Counted from the stretch's first letter, positions 43,217 through 53,879 are shown. The stretch is 64,000 nt of DNA from Sphingopyxis sp. 113P3 (GCF_001278035.1 NZ_CP009452.1:653501-717500), one strand, 5' to 3'. Program-made: numbers and translations. Notes: generated by a model not told the origin, from the sequence alone.

Positions 43217-46200
43217 CTATTCGCCGGGTGGCGTCCACAGATCATCGTTCCCCGCGCCGGTCACGGGATCGTCGAGCAACGGTTCGCCCGTCAGCGGGTC
43301 GATCGCGCGCATCGTAATCAGTGCCGTCGGGAGGCTGATGCTGTCGCTGCCGTCGTCATTGCTTTCCTCTTCGATGACGTCCTGCACCGGGAAGCCGCCA
43401 TTGTCCGGAATGTCGATCGCAAGGCACGCGCTGGGGTTGGCGATTACGCAGCCATTGAAGGTCGAGCGCGGGTCGAAATCGCCGGGGGAGGGCGTCCCGC
43501 CCCTGACGCTGAGCAGCGGGATGGTGTCGAGCCCGGTCACCTGGCCTTGCGGACCGAGATGGACGCCGTTGATCACGAGCCGGGTCTCCGCGGTCACGGG
43601 GTTCACATTGAGCCCGCCCGCCCCGAACGTCAGACCGCGGCGCTCGCCATAATCGGTGCCGGTGCCGCTGTTCTGAACATAAAAGCCGCCCAGGACGCGG
43701 GCGGTGATGCCGCCAGCGTACAGCGCGCCATCGTCGCTCGTCACGCCGTCATTTTGCGCAAGTCGTTCCTCGATCGCGTCAATGGTGGAAACGCCCGCGA
43801 CATCTCCGATTGCGGCGAGGGTCGCAACGATCACATCGTCTGACTGGATACGCAGCAAGCCCGCCGGTGTATCAATGCTTGCGCCCGACAAGCGGATCGA
43901 GCCTTCGCCCAGGATCACTTCGAGCGCGTCGTCGGCGAACATATTGAGCGCATTGTCATCGCCCATACCGGTCAAGGAAACATCGCCGACCACCCGCGCC
44001 TTGCCCGGCGTGCTGATCGTGAGCGACCCGGTGGCGCCGAGGTTCGAAGCCGACCCGCCGGCGGTCATTGTAAAGTCATCGATGACGACGTCGGGCGGCG
44101 CGCTGGAGCCCACCGATGCGATCGGGACAAACAGGGTGCCCGGAGCGGAGGCGACAAAGGCGCTGTCGCTGCCGTCGAGGACGGGCGCGAAGATGGTGAT
44201 GCGATCGCTGAACAGGCGGGTCATTTCGCTGCTGTCGATATGATAGCCAGCGCGCGTGCCCGTGCCGCCAATGAAGGTGGTCGCACCCGGATCGGTATTG
44301 CGCACATCGAGGAGCAGGGTGGTGCCGAGGGCTCCGATACGGCCGTTGGCGCCGATCGTTATGTCACCTGATCCGAGCGAAATCTGCTCTGCGACAATGG
44401 CATTGTTGACCGCGAGCAGGCCGCCGGCTTCGGCGACGAGCGTATTCGCAGCGGTAACGGGACCGAGGATCATGTCGCCCTGGGCCTCGAGGTTCGCGCG
44501 GCCCGCGGTGAGGTCTGCAATGGCAAGGCTCCCGCCGCGCGCGCGCATATCGGCCATCCCCGCGACCGAGGCCGTCGCGACCGAAAGATTGCCGTCCGCA
44601 TTGACGAAGGCATCGCCGACGTCGGTCTCGAGCAGAGCAAAGTCGAGCGATCCGGGCGCTGAAATCCGGATGCTGTCGGCGCTCGCCGTGACGGGGCCCG
44701 CCGATTCGAGGCTCGCAATGTTGATGGCTCCCCCGGTGCTTGCAAGATCGGTCGCGCCCCCGCCGACGACGCGCTCGCCTGTCACGCCGTCGTTGCCGCT
44801 GAGTGAAAGCGTGCCTCCCGCGCCCGAGACGGCCTGAAGCGTCTGGATCGTCGTGCCTGCATCCATCGTGACGTCGCGCGCAGCGGCGAGTGCGCCGGTC
44901 TCGATTGCGCCCGCGGTCGTGATGGCGAGGTCGCGGCCGGCAGCGAGCGAGTTGACGAGATTGTCCGAAGGACCGGTCAGGATGGTGGTCGTGACCGAGC
45001 CCGCATCGATCGCAATGTCCCGCCCGGCAACAACGGGCGCGGTGATGTCGACGGCCCCGGACGCGTCCACCACGACATCATCGGCGGCGCCAAGACTGCC
45101 GAGCGTCGCGGCCGCGCTCTGCGCAAAGATACTGCTGTCGCCTCCGGTCACGCCGAGCCCCAGCGTTCCGGCGCCGTTGAGGTTGATCGCCGCAGCGGCG
45201 GTGAGGAAGATATCGTCACCGGCCGAGAGGCCGGTACCCGTTATCGAGCCTCCCGACGAATTGAGGTCGATATCCGCGCCATCGAGCGTCGAGACGCCTT
45301 CGCCCATGCCGATGGCAAAGCCCGATCCCGATACATAGAAAAGCCCGAAACCGTCAGGCCCGTCGCCCGTCGCGCTCACATTGTTCGCGATGATGTTTCC
45401 GCCGGCGCGAACATCGATATCATCGCCAGCGCTGAGGTCGGCGAGATTCGCGGTCGTGCCCGCGATCACCAGGGCATCCTCGCCCGCCGCCGCTCCCGTC
45501 ACAGTGACCGAACCGCCCGCATTTATCCCGAGCATGCCAGCCGCGCTGCTGTTTGCGAGAGTGACGTTCCCGCCGGCGTCGAGGTACGCGTTCCCCGCCG
45601 CTATGGCGTCGGTGCCGGGATCCTCATAGCCGCCGAGCGCATTGACGCTGGCGTTGATCGCGCCGGGGGTGGTGAGGGCGATATCCCCGCCCGCTGTATA
45701 GGCGCCGCTGATTGCCCCGGTGGCCGCCACATCGACAAAGCCGGCGACATTTGCCTCGGCGATGGCGATGGCTCCCGCTGTGGCCTGCGCATTGAGCGAT
45801 GCGTCGCCCTCCACGCTCGTCACCGTGATGCTGGCACCGGTCAACTGGACCTCATCACCGGCGGTAATCGTCCCGCCGGTGATTGCTCCGCCGACGGCGG
45901 TGAGGCTGACCGCGCCTGCGTCGATGCTGGTGAAGGAAACCGACTGGCCGGTGGCTCCGAAATAGCCGCCTGCGGCGGCGTCGGAGACAGCGATGGCACC
46001 GCCGCCGCCTCCTGTCGCCGTGAGGAGAATGCCGCCGCCGGCATCGATCGCTTGCGCCGCGATCGATGCGCCGGTCAGTGTGGTGTCGTTCGCGGAGCTG
46101 ATATCACCGTCAAACAGGATCGCGCCGCTGGCGGTCGCGACGACATTGCTGCCATTGCCTTCGTCGTCGGCGCCGCTCCCATAGGCGAAGGCCGCCCCGG

Positions 46201-49200
46201 CGCTGATCGCGCCGCCTGCCGAAAGCAGGACATCGTCGCCTGCATCGACCTCCGCGGCCGCGATATCGCCAGGAGCAGTGACGGTCACGTCATGACCCGC
46301 CGCGATCGCTCCGGTGGCGGTGACGCCTCCCAAGGTTGCGGTGAGTACAGCATCGGTTCCCGCGGTAACGGCTTCGAGCGACAGCGCGCTGCCGATGATG
46401 GTGGCCGCAAGGCCAGCCTCGAGCAGGCCTCCACCGGTCACCGTCCCGCTTGCCGTGGCGGTCAGGTTGGAAAAGGCGCTCACATCGGCCGCGTTGATCG
46501 TCGCGCTCGGTGCCGACAGCGTCACGTTCGAAAGATCAGGAGCGCTCGACTGGATCTGGAGCATCGTGACCGGCGGGCTCGACCCCGACGCGGGGGTGGT
46601 TTCGTAGACGATGCTGCGATCATCGGCGCCGCTACCCGTCGTCGCGGCGTTGCTGATCGTCATCGCGCCGGCCGAGGTCACGTTAAGATCGTCGCCCGCC
46701 GTGAGGTTGGCAAGGGTCGCGGTTGTGCCGGCAAGGATGAAAATATCCTCGCCCGCCGTTCCGCCGGTGACGCTCGTTGCGCCGCCCGAGCGGACACCCA
46801 GCATGGTCGCCGCGCTGCTGTCGGTCAGCGTCGCATCACCCTCCGCATCGACGAAGACATAGCCTTCGGAAGGAATGCCTGCACTGCTGACGTAGGTGCC
46901 GGCAGCGTCCGCCTCCACAACCGCGTCACCGCTCGTCCGGATATTGACATTGCCGCCCGCGCGATAGGTGCCGCTTACATTGCCATTGGCGAACAGGCTG
47001 ATATTGCCGGCAATATTACTGGAGGCGATCGCGAGATCGCCGGCGATCGTGGTGGCCGACAGCGATGCCGGGGTTTGAACGGTGCCCGTCAGGTTGATCG
47101 CCTGTCCAAAGAGGCTGACATCGCCCCCGGCCGTGATGTCGCCGCCGGTAATGCCGCTTCCTGCGGCGCCATTGGCGAAAAGCGAGACCGTCGATCCCGC
47201 GTCGATCGCATTGAAGGTGACGACCTGGCCGAGGGCCGAGACGTAGCCGCCCGCACTCGAATTGCCGAGGTCGACCGTATCGGCCGCGACAATGTCGATG
47301 TTGCCGCCGGTGATGATGGAATTGAGGCCCGTCGCGAAATTCTGGGCGTTAGCGAAGAAATCATTGTCGGCTTCGGCATGCACGACGGTGGTGTCACCGA
47401 GGCTCGCCAGGACAATGTCGGCGCCGTGCAGGCGGCCGACCGCGATATCCCCCGCCGTCGCGTTCAGGCTGAGCGTACCGCCGGCATCCATGAGGCTGCC
47501 CGGCGCCGCGCTGATGCCGTCCCCAGCGGTCGCGGTCAGGTTGCCAAAGGCGCTCACATCGGCCGCGTTGATCGTCGCGCTCGGCGCCGACAGCGTCATG
47601 TTCGAAAGATCAGGAGTGCTCGACTGGATCTGGAGCACCGTGACCGGCGGGCTCGATCCCGACGCGGGGGTGGTTTCGTAGACGATGCTGCGATCATCGG
47701 CGCCGCTACCCGTCGTCGCGGCGTTGCTGATCGTCATCGCGCCGCCCGAGGTCACGTTAAGATCGTCGCCCGCCGTGAGATTGGCGAGGGTCGCGCTTGT
47801 CCCGGCAAGGACGAAAATATCCTCGCCCGCGGTTCCGCCGGTGATGCTCGTTGCGCCGCCCGAGCGGACACCCAGCATGGTCGCCGCGCTGCTGTCGGTC
47901 AGCGTCGCATCGCCGTCCGCATCGACGAAGACATAGCCTTCGGAAGGAATGCCTGCACTGCTGACGTAGGTGCCGGCAGCGTCCGCTTCCAGCACGGCGT
48001 CACCGGTCGCCAGGATATTGACATTGCCGCCCGCGCGATAGGTGCCGCTCACATCGCCATTGACGAACAGCTCGATGTTTCCAGCAATATTGCTGGAGGC
48101 GATCGCAAGATCGCCGTCGATCGTGAAAGCCGTGAGCGACCCCGGCGTTTGAGCGGTGCCCGTGAGGTTGATCGCCTGTCCAATGAGGCTGATATCGCCC
48201 CCGGCCGTGATGTCGCCGCCGGTAATGCCGCTTCCTGTGGCGCCATCGGCAAAAAGCGAGACCGTCGATCCCGCTTCGATCGCATTGAAGGTGATGGCCT
48301 GGGCGAGGGCCGAGACGTAGCCGCCCGCACTCGAATTGCCGAGGTCGACCGTATCGGCCACGAAAATGTTGATATTGCCGCCGGTGATGATGGAGTTGAG
48401 GCCCGTCGCGAAATTCTGGGCGTTAGCGAAGAAATCATTGTCGGCTTCGGCATGCCCGACGGTGGTGTCATTGAGGCTCTGCAGGTAAATGTCGGCGCCG
48501 TGCAGGCGGTCGACAGCGATATCCCCTGCCGAAGCGTTCAGCCTGAGCGCGCCGCCTGCGTCAATGAGGCTGCCTGGCGCCCCGCTGATGCCGTTCGTCG
48601 CGATGGCCGTGATGGGGCCGGCGGCACCGATCGTCGCCGCCGTACCCGTGCGATTGTCATGGCGAATGTCGATCTGGTCGACCGCGATGATCGTCAGGTC
48701 GCCGCCGACCGCCAACTGCCCATTGCCGCTGGCATAGACGCCAACCGAACTGAAGGTGGTGAACGTCGCTGCTCCTGCGCTTGAAACGCTCCCCCCATCC
48801 AGCGCGACGAAAATGCCCGCGGGCGCTGTATCGGTGTTGTAGTTGGTGGGTGCGGCGATCCCCAGCGCTTCGGCCTGAAGCTCCGCAACCCCGATGCTCC
48901 CGGCCGAACGCAATTCGATGCGTCCGCCCGCATCCCCGTTCGCTCTAAGCGTCGTGGAACCAAGGTCGATCGTTCCTGCCGGCGCTGCCTCGAGGATGAT
49001 CCGGCCGCCCGTCGTCCCGAGGACGCTGCCGTCAGCGCCGTTGGCATCGGTGCCGGTGCCGCCGATGCCCCCTGTACCCGAAACCCCGCCGGAGGCGATT
49101 GCGACGGACAAGTCGGCCGACGTGATCGTGCCGCCGTCGGCGAGGAGGCGTATCGTTCCGCCATTCCCCGCGCCGCCGGTGCCGCCTTCGCCTCCGGTCG

Positions 49201-52024
49201 TCCCGGGCCCATAGGCGTTGTAGGCGCCGCTTCCGCCGTTGCCGCCGGTGCCCGCGCTCGCGAAACTCACTGTACTGCTTGAGTCATCACCGAGCTCCAC
49301 GGTTGCGCCGCCGCTCGCGACGATTTCGAGCGTGCCGCCCGTGCCATCGCCCCCGTCGCCGCCGCGCGGGCCCGTCGCCGCGCCGCTGAAGAAGCCGCTC
49401 GCCGTTCCTCCGCTGCCGCCAATTCCGCCGCTCGAAAAATTCTCTTGCGTCACCCGGACTTCGGCCGCTGCGCCTTCGGCTCGAAGGCGCGCTGTGCCGC
49501 CCGTGCCGTCGCCGCCGTTTCCGCCCGCGCCGTCGTCGGCGAAGCCTCCGTTTCCGCCCAGTCCCTGGGCATTGATCGAGCCGGCGAAGACGCCTGCGTT
49601 GAAGCCGATGCTGGTCTCTGCCGTGCCGCCGATGCCATCGCCGCCATTGCCGCCGACCAGGCCGAAGCCGCCATTGCCGCCAACCCCTTGGGCGGTGCTG
49701 ACGAGGCTATCGCTGCTGTTGATCTCGGTTGAAAGGTCGATGCTCGCCGTGCCGCCCTGTCCGACGCCGCCTTGACCCCCGACGCCGGTGCCCGTGACGG
49801 GGCCCCCGCTGCCCGACGCGAAGACGTTGCCGCCCTGTCCGCCAAGGCCGGCCGCGTCGGCGACCAGCGACCCGGTGTCGAGTGTGCCCGCGGCAACGGT
49901 GATCGTGGCGGTGCCGCCCGTGCCGTCGCCCCCCGTTCCGCCGTCCCCCGCGAGACCGGTGAAGGAGAAGAAATCGCCCCCCTGGCCCCCGGTACCGCTG
50001 GCATAGACAGTGAAGGATCCTGTATTGACCGCGGCGGCGCCATCGATGATCACCGCCGCGCTGCCGCCGGTGCCAACGCCGCCAGTGCCCGGCGGGGTCA
50101 CCCCGGACCCGCTCGAGTCGTCGCCTTCGCCGCCGCCTCCGCCTATGCCGGCAGCAGTGATCTCGATATTGGGGGCGTCGAGGGTTCCCCCCAGGATGTT
50201 CAGCGCGGCGCTGCCGCCCGTTCCATTGCCAGCCTGGGTCCGCCCATCGGCCCCGGAACCTGTCGCATTGACCGCAAGCGTGTCGTTTGCGGTGAGGCTG
50301 CCGCCGTCCGCGACGGTGAGGGTCGCGCTGCCGCCCGTACCATTTCCGCCGGTGAGCGCGGGCACGTCAATATCGGTCCGGTCGCTACCTGATCCCATCG
50401 ACTCGACCGCGATACTGTCGGCGCCAAGCGAGGCGCCCGCGCCCGAGACCAGGATGGAAGCAGCGCCGCCCGTGCCATTGCCTCCCGGGCCGCCGACCCC
50501 GGCGATCCCTGCGCCCTCTGAACGGACGGTGATGTTGCCCGCGGTCGCCGTGCCGCCGATGACAGACAGGCTCGCCGAGCCGCCGGTAACCGAGCCGTCG
50601 GCTTGCGGCAGGCCGCTTGCGATGATGTCGAGCGCCCCGAGCGCCGCCAGTACCCCGCCGTTCACCGTGACGCTTGCATTGCCCGGTGCCGTCGTGGTCC
50701 CGCCCGACTGGATCGCAAGGTCGCCAGTCGCGCCCACGATCCGTCCAGCGCCGACAGTTAGCGACGCGCTCTGGTCGCCGATGAAGACGCCGCTGCCCTG
50801 GACGACGAGGCGCCCAAGATGGGCGGGAGGAACGACGATGCCGCCCGGCGGAGGCGTGACGAGCGGCTCGCCTGCGAACGCGCCGCTGGCGTGCGCTATG
50901 GTGTCACTCAGAAAGAGGGTGTCATTGACGGTGATGTTCGCAGCGGCCGCATTGACCGGCGTGTCGTCGATCTCGCCGTTGGTGATATTATAGCCTGCCG
51001 ACAGGCGCACTGCGCCGTCGGGGTCGGTCTGCGCCACCACAGCGTCCTGATACCCCACCTGGCCCGTCACCAGCATCGTGACGGCATCATTCTTGGGTAT
51101 CGCGACCATATAGACGCGGCTCTGGTCGACATCACCCTGCTCATGAGCGGGTCCCGTGGTGACGCCGCTGTGGGTGATGACATTGCCGCCTTCCGCGCCA
51201 ACAAGCACATTGATGTCAAACAGGCCGTTGTTGATGCGGATATCGGCCTGCTCGGCGGCAACAAAGGCGGTCGACCCGTCGGTCGAAACGGTGCCGTTCT
51301 GCACGATACGCGGGGCCACAAGCGCAACATAGCTGCCCCCGGGATTTGCCGGGAAAAGAACGCTGCCAGGGTAGGCGGCGCTTATGCTCGCGCCCGAGCC
51401 GATATCGATCGACGAGGTGCTGCCGGACGCTCCGCGAAAGCGGATCTCGCCGCCGGCGCCGAATAAGCCGCCGGTCGTATCGATGTCGTTGCTGGTGAGG
51501 ACCAGACTGCCGACGTCGAGCGTGGCGCCGCTGCCGATCAGGATCCCGCCCGCGTTATAAAACCAGATGCTCCCCCCTTGCGCATTGCCGCCGGTGGCGA
51601 AGGGCGAACCGATATAGCTGTTGACCGTGCCGTTGAGCGCGACCTGCCGGCCGATCGACCCGCCGCCAGCGTCGACGAAGCGATTGAGCACGGTATATTG
51701 GCCGGTCCCGTAGAATTCGAGCGTATTGCCTTCCGGGAGAAAATCTATGGCGCCCCCGGTGGGGGCGCTGTCGGTCGGGGTCCAGTTGATGATCGTCTCC
51801 GGCCCCGTCACCTGTACCTGGGTCGAATTCGGCGGGGCGGTGGGCCCGAGCGGCTGAGGCGGAGCGATGGTGCCGCTCCCGCTCACGATCTGGCCGGTTC
51901 CCGCGACCTGCGCCCTTGCGGGGCCCCCCAAAGCAATCGCGGCAAGCCCTGCCGCGATCGCGCAGCTGCCCAGCAGGCGCCGTCGGCCTTGACGGACGGG
52001 CGAAAGAGTGGAGGCGGCGCGCAT
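43217..52024 (-). CDS. Giant filamentous-haemagglutinin-like TpsA exoprotein
   Basis: A 2935-residue secreted protein, exported by the TpsB encoded just upstream. ATG 52024 is chosen over 52051 because GAGGAC precedes it and the signal peptide (MRAASTLSPVRQ... to ARAQ) starts there. The TPS secretion domain (about 40-250) contains IWFYNAGGILIGSGATLDVG. A glycine-rich block (about 49040-50520) has many GGNGTGGSA-like repeats. Two nearly identical 358-residue repeats (46461-48608) and an older diverged copy (about 45330-46000) follow. The C-terminus (NGCVIANPSACLAID, then DPVTGAGNDDLW) looks like that of other sphingomonad exoproteins. No toxin domain, immunity gene or autotransporter barrel is seen. 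Adhesion or surface coating is the likely role, by family. Confidence 0.88.
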   Translation of the reverse strand: MRAASTLSPVRQGRRRLLGSCAIAAGLAAIALGGPARAQVAGTGQIVSGSGTIAPPQPLGPTAPPNSTQVQVTGPETIINWTPTDSAPTGGAIDFLPEGNTLEFYGTGQYTVLNRFVDAGGGSIGRQVALNGTVNSYIGSPFATGGNAQGGSIWFYNAGGILIGSGATLDVGSLVLTSNDIDTTGGLFGAGGEIRFRGASGSTSSIDIGSGASISAAYPGSVLFPANPGGSYVALVAPRIVQNGTVSTDGSTAFVAAEQADIRINNGLFDINVLVGAEGGNVITHSGVTTGPAHEQGDVDQSRVYMVAIPKNDAVTMLVTGQVGYQDAVVAQTDPDGAVRLSAGYNITNGEIDDTPVNAAAANITVNDTLFLSDTIAHASGAFAGEPLVTPPPGGIVVPPAHLGRLVVQGSGVFIGDQSASLTVGAGRIVGATGDLAIQSGGTTTAPGNASVTVNGGVLAALGALDIIASGLPQADGSVTGGSASLSVIGGTATAGNITVRSEGAGIAGVGGPGGNGTGGAASILVSGAGASLGADSIAVESMGSGSDRTDIDVPALTGGNGTGGSATLTVADGGSLTANDTLAVNATGSGADGRTQAGNGTGGSAALNILGGTLDAPNIEITAAGIGGGGGEGDDSSGSGVTPPGTGGVGTGGSAAVIIDGAAAVNTGSFTVYASGTGGQGGDFFSFTGLAGDGGTGGDGTGGTATITVAAGTLDTGSLVADAAGLGGQGGNVFASGSGGPVTGTGVGGQGGVGQGGTASIDLSTEINSSDSLVSTAQGVGGNGGFGLVGGNGGDGIGGTAETSIGFNAGVFAGSINAQGLGGNGGFADDGAGGNGGDGTGGTARLRAEGAAAEVRVTQENFSSGGIGGSGGTASGFFSGAATGPRGGDGGDGTGGTLEIVASGGATVELGDDSSSTVSFASAGTGGNGGSGAYNAYGPGTTGGEGGTGGAGNGGTIRLLADGGTITSADLSVAIASGGVSGTGGIGGTGTDANGADGSVLGTTGGRIILEAAPAGTIDLGSTTLRANGDAGGRIELRSAGSIGVAELQAEALGIAAPTNYNTDTAPAGIFVALDGGSVSSAGAATFTTFSSVGVYASGNGQLAVGGDLTIIAVDQIDIRHDNRTGTAATIGAAGPITAIATNGISGAPGSLIDAGGALRLNASAGDIAVDRLHGADIYLQSLNDTTVGHAEADNDFFANAQNFATGLNSIITGGNINIFVADTVDLGNSSAGGYVSALAQAITFNAIEAGSTVSLFADGATGSGITGGDITAGGDISLIGQAINLTGTAQTPGSLTAFTIDGDLAIASSNIAGNIELFVNGDVSGTYRAGGNVNILATGDAVLEADAAGTYVSSAGIPSEGYVFVDADGDATLTDSSAATMLGVRSGGATSITGGTAGEDIFVLAGTSATLANLTAGDDLNVTSGGAMTISNAATTGSGADDRSIVYETTPASGSSPPVTVLQIQSSTPDLSNMTLSAPSATINAADVSAFGNLTATAGDGISAAPGSLMDAGGTLSLNATAGDIAVGRLHGADIVLASLGDTTVVHAEADNDFFANAQNFATGLNSIITGGNIDIVAADTVDLGNSSAGGYVSALGQVVTFNAIDAGSTVSLFANGAAGSGITGGDITAGGDVSLFGQAINLTGTVQTPASLSATTIAGDLAIASSNIAGNISLFANGNVSGTYRAGGNVNIRTSGDAVVEADAAGTYVSSAGIPSEGYVFVDAEGDATLTDSSAATMLGVRSGGATSVTGGTAGEDIFILAGTTATLANLTAGDDLNVTSAGAMTISNAATTGSGADDRSIVYETTPASGSSPPVTMLQIQSSAPDLSNVTLSAPSATINAADVSAFSNLTATASGTVTGGGLLEAGLAATIIGSALSLEAVTAGTDAVLTATLGGVTATGAIAAGHDVTVTAPGDIAAAEVDAGDDVLLSAGGAISAGAAFAYGSGADDEGNGSNVVATASGAILFDGDISSANDTTLTGASIAAQAIDAGGGILLTATGGGGGAIAVSDAAAGGYFGATGQSVSFTSIDAGAVSLTAVGGAITGGTITAGDEVQLTGASITVTSVEGDASLNAQATAGAIAIAEANVAGFVDVAATGAISGAYTAGGDIALTTPGAINASVNALGGYEDPGTDAIAAGNAYLDAGGNVTLANSSAAGMLGINAGGSVTVTGAAAGEDALVIAGTTANLADLSAGDDIDVRAGGNIIANNVSATGDGPDGFGLFYVSGSGFAIGMGEGVSTLDGADIDLNSSGGSITGTGLSAGDDIFLTAAAAINLNGAGTLGLGVTGGDSSIFAQSAAATLGSLGAADDVVVDASGAVDITAPVVAGRDIAIDAGSVTTTILTGPSDNLVNSLAAGRDLAITTAGAIETGALAAARDVTMDAGTTIQTLQAVSGAGGTLSLSGNDGVTGERVVGGGATDLASTGGAINIASLESAGPVTASADSIRISAPGSLDFALLETDVGDAFVNADGNLSVATASVAGMADMRARGGSLAIADLTAGRANLEAQGDMILGPVTAANTLVAEAGGLLAVNNAIVAEQISLGSGDITIGANGRIGALGTTLLLDVRNTDPGATTFIGGTGTRAGYHIDSSEMTRLFSDRITIFAPVLDGSDSAFVASAPGTLFVPIASVGSSAPPDVVIDDFTMTAGGSASNLGATGSLTISTPGKARVVGDVSLTGMGDDNALNMFADDALEVILGEGSIRLSGASIDTPAGLLRIQSDDVIVATLAAIGDVAGVSTIDAIEERLAQNDGVTSDDGALYAGGITARVLGGFYVQNSGTGTDYGERRGLTFGAGGLNVNPVTAETRLVINGVHLGPQGQVTGLDTIPLLSVRGGTPSPGDFDPRSTFNGCVIANPSACLAIDIPDNGGFPVQDVIEEESNDDGSDSISLPTALITMRAIDPLTGEPLLDDPVTGAGNDDLWTPPGE
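46461..48608. repeat. Two tandem 1074-bp direct repeats in the exoprotein gene
   Basis: Units 46461-47534 and 47535-48608 align along their length with few differences (I estimate about 90% identity by eye). Each equals exactly 358 codons, so the reading frame is kept. They are a site for in-frame gain or loss by recombination. Confidence 0.92.
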
Positions 52025-52055
52025 GGCAATTGTCCTCGATAGGAAAGTCATGGGA

Positions 52056-53879
52056 TCAGCGCGCCCGCACGCCGAACTGCGTCGTCAGCGTGACGAGCAG
52101 GCGGGGGTCGGGCCGCTTGGCCAGGAGGGCGGGACGGTTGAGCGGAGCTGCGAAGGTGACATCGAGCCGACCAAGGTCGCCATAGGTGACGCGCACCCCG
52201 CCGCCTGCCGAATAGAGCTTCTGGGGATTGAAGCCGTTGAAGGCACTGTCCTTGTTCCACACAAAGGCCGCGTCGAAAAAGGCGAAGGGCTGGACCGCGA
52301 ATTTCCTGGTGTTCGCAGGCACCAGTGAACCGTAGCGCGCCTCGAGCGACACCGCGGCGCCGCTGTCTCCGATAACCGTTCCGGGATCGAAGCCGCGGCC
52401 GATGGTGAAATTGCCGCCTGAAAATTCTTCATAGGAAAGAAGCGGATCGCTCGCCCATTGCGCCCGGGGGGCCGCGGACAGGGTGAACTCCTTGACGGGC
52501 CGCCATTCGGCCGAAGCACTCGCGCGCACCAGAAAGGCATCGGGCTTGCCCTCGATGCGCGAGAGCGGAATCGCGCCGGGCAGGAAGCAGGCGGCGCCCG
52601 CAGGACCGCAATCGTCGCTCGCGCCGAGGAAGTTGACGCCCTGGCGTGCTTCGAGTGATGCTCCGAAGGCCCAGCGGGGTTCGGAGGGATTATATCCGCC
52701 GCGCCCGGCGATCGACGCGGGGTCGATCCAGCTTGCATCGGCGCGCAGGTTGAAGACCCGCAGTCGGTCGCGGTTGAGCGGGACGGGGCCAAGGCCGATG
52801 TCCTGGTCGATAAAATCGAGCCCGCCGCCAAGCGTCAGCCGGTGCGCCTGCGTCAGCGTGAGGGGATAGGAGGCGAAAAGGCTGACAACCTGCGTCCTGG
52901 ACTTGATCGCAAGACCCGGAAGATCGGGGCGCGTCCAGGCATAGGTATAGCTGCCTCCGAGCCGCAGTCCTTGCCCGCCGACGCGGAACTCGTGCGCGAG
53001 CTGGACCACCTGCTGCTCGTCGAAATCGGCGGTTGAATAAATGCTGGCGGTCGTAAGGTCACCCATGCCCGTCAGACCGGCAAAGCGCACGCGGGCGATG
53101 CCGCCCCAGCGCCCGACGTCATGCGATCCGAAATTCTGGATGCTCCCATCGAAGATCACGGGCGTGCGCACGACCGTGACCTCGCCGACGACTTCGCCGG
53201 GCTCGCTGCCCGGACGCAGCGTCAGGCGCGCGTCAAAGCCGGGAATGTCGCGCGCGAGCAGCAGATAGCGCTCAGCATCGAGAATGTTGAATACGGGCTG
53301 ATCGTCGAGTCGGGAGAGATAGCGCTGGAGCAGCGCTTCATTGGCGCCGGCGTTGCCGCGTACCTCGACGCGCGTCATCCGCGCTGCGAGGATGTCGAGC
53401 CGGACGACACCGTCATCGATCGTTTGCGGCGGGACGCGGACGGCGGCGAGATAACCCTTCGAGCGCAATATCGTCGCGGCGCGATCGCGAATGTCGCACA
53501 CAACCGCTATCGGCATATCCTGTCCGACCCGGTCCCTCCAGGCGGCGTCGAGAAGCGCGGGATTGATCCCCTCGATGCTCGAAAACTGCACTTGCCGCAC
53601 GTTGATGCGAACATTTGCAAACTGGGGGTCGGCGAGGGGGCAGGGCGCGCGCTCGATGCTGTCGTCGGCGGCGACAATCCGTTCGGGCGGGGGCACGGCG
53701 GGCGGGAGGGCGGGACCCTGAATTTCCTCGCGCGTCGGAATCTGCGGGGTGGCCTGCGCCCAGGCGGCACCGGGCAGCGCGGCGGCGATCAACCCCGCGT
53801 AGCCGATCAGCCGGGCGTGTGTCCCGCGTCGCGCGGCAGGCGCCGAATTTTCGATATCCCAAAGCCCCTCGTCGCCCAT
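52056..53879 (-). CDS. TpsB outer-membrane transporter (ShlB/FhaC/HecB family)
   Basis: A 607-residue two-partner-secretion pore. The start at 53879 follows AAGGGGTGG. The signal peptide ends AWAQ; a Pro-rich linker (ERIVAADDSIERA) leads to POTRA domains (about 100-260, with VRINVRQVQFSSIEGINPALL and VRVPPQTIDDGVVRLDI) and a 16-strand barrel ending LTTQFGVRAR. Motif EFSGGNFTIGRGFDPGTV matches the conserved loop 6 (VRGF-like, here IGRGF). Its gene precedes the exoprotein gene by 31 bp. Confidence 0.93.
   Translation of the reverse strand: MGDEGLWDIENSAPAARRGTHARLIGYAGLIAAALPGAAWAQATPQIPTREEIQGPALPPAVPPPERIVAADDSIERAPCPLADPQFANVRINVRQVQFSSIEGINPALLDAAWRDRVGQDMPIAVVCDIRDRAATILRSKGYLAAVRVPPQTIDDGVVRLDILAARMTRVEVRGNAGANEALLQRYLSRLDDQPVFNILDAERYLLLARDIPGFDARLTLRPGSEPGEVVGEVTVVRTPVIFDGSIQNFGSHDVGRWGGIARVRFAGLTGMGDLTTASIYSTADFDEQQVVQLAHEFRVGGQGLRLGGSYTYAWTRPDLPGLAIKSRTQVVSLFASYPLTLTQAHRLTLGGGLDFIDQDIGLGPVPLNRDRLRVFNLRADASWIDPASIAGRGGYNPSEPRWAFGASLEARQGVNFLGASDDCGPAGAACFLPGAIPLSRIEGKPDAFLVRASASAEWRPVKEFTLSAAPRAQWASDPLLSYEEFSGGNFTIGRGFDPGTVIGDSGAAVSLEARYGSLVPANTRKFAVQPFAFFDAAFVWNKDSAFNGFNPQKLYSAGGGVRVTYGDLGRLDVTFAAPLNRPALLAKRPDPRLLVTLTTQFGVRAR

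Noticed and set aside
46052..48784. A 910-codon open frame on the plus strand inside the giant exoprotein gene
   Set aside because: It mirrors the repeats of TpsA on the other strand; composition is Arg/Asp-rich as in GC-rich antisense frames, with no domain or ribosome site.
49040..50520. CRISPR-like or satellite repeats
   Set aside because: The periodicity is that of in-frame Gly-rich codons in a coding sequence; there are no constant repeats with unique spacers.
43217..52024. TpsA as a contact-dependent inhibition toxin (CdiA)
   Set aside because: No C-terminal toxin region, VENN-type motif or small immunity gene follows; cysS starts 34 bp on.
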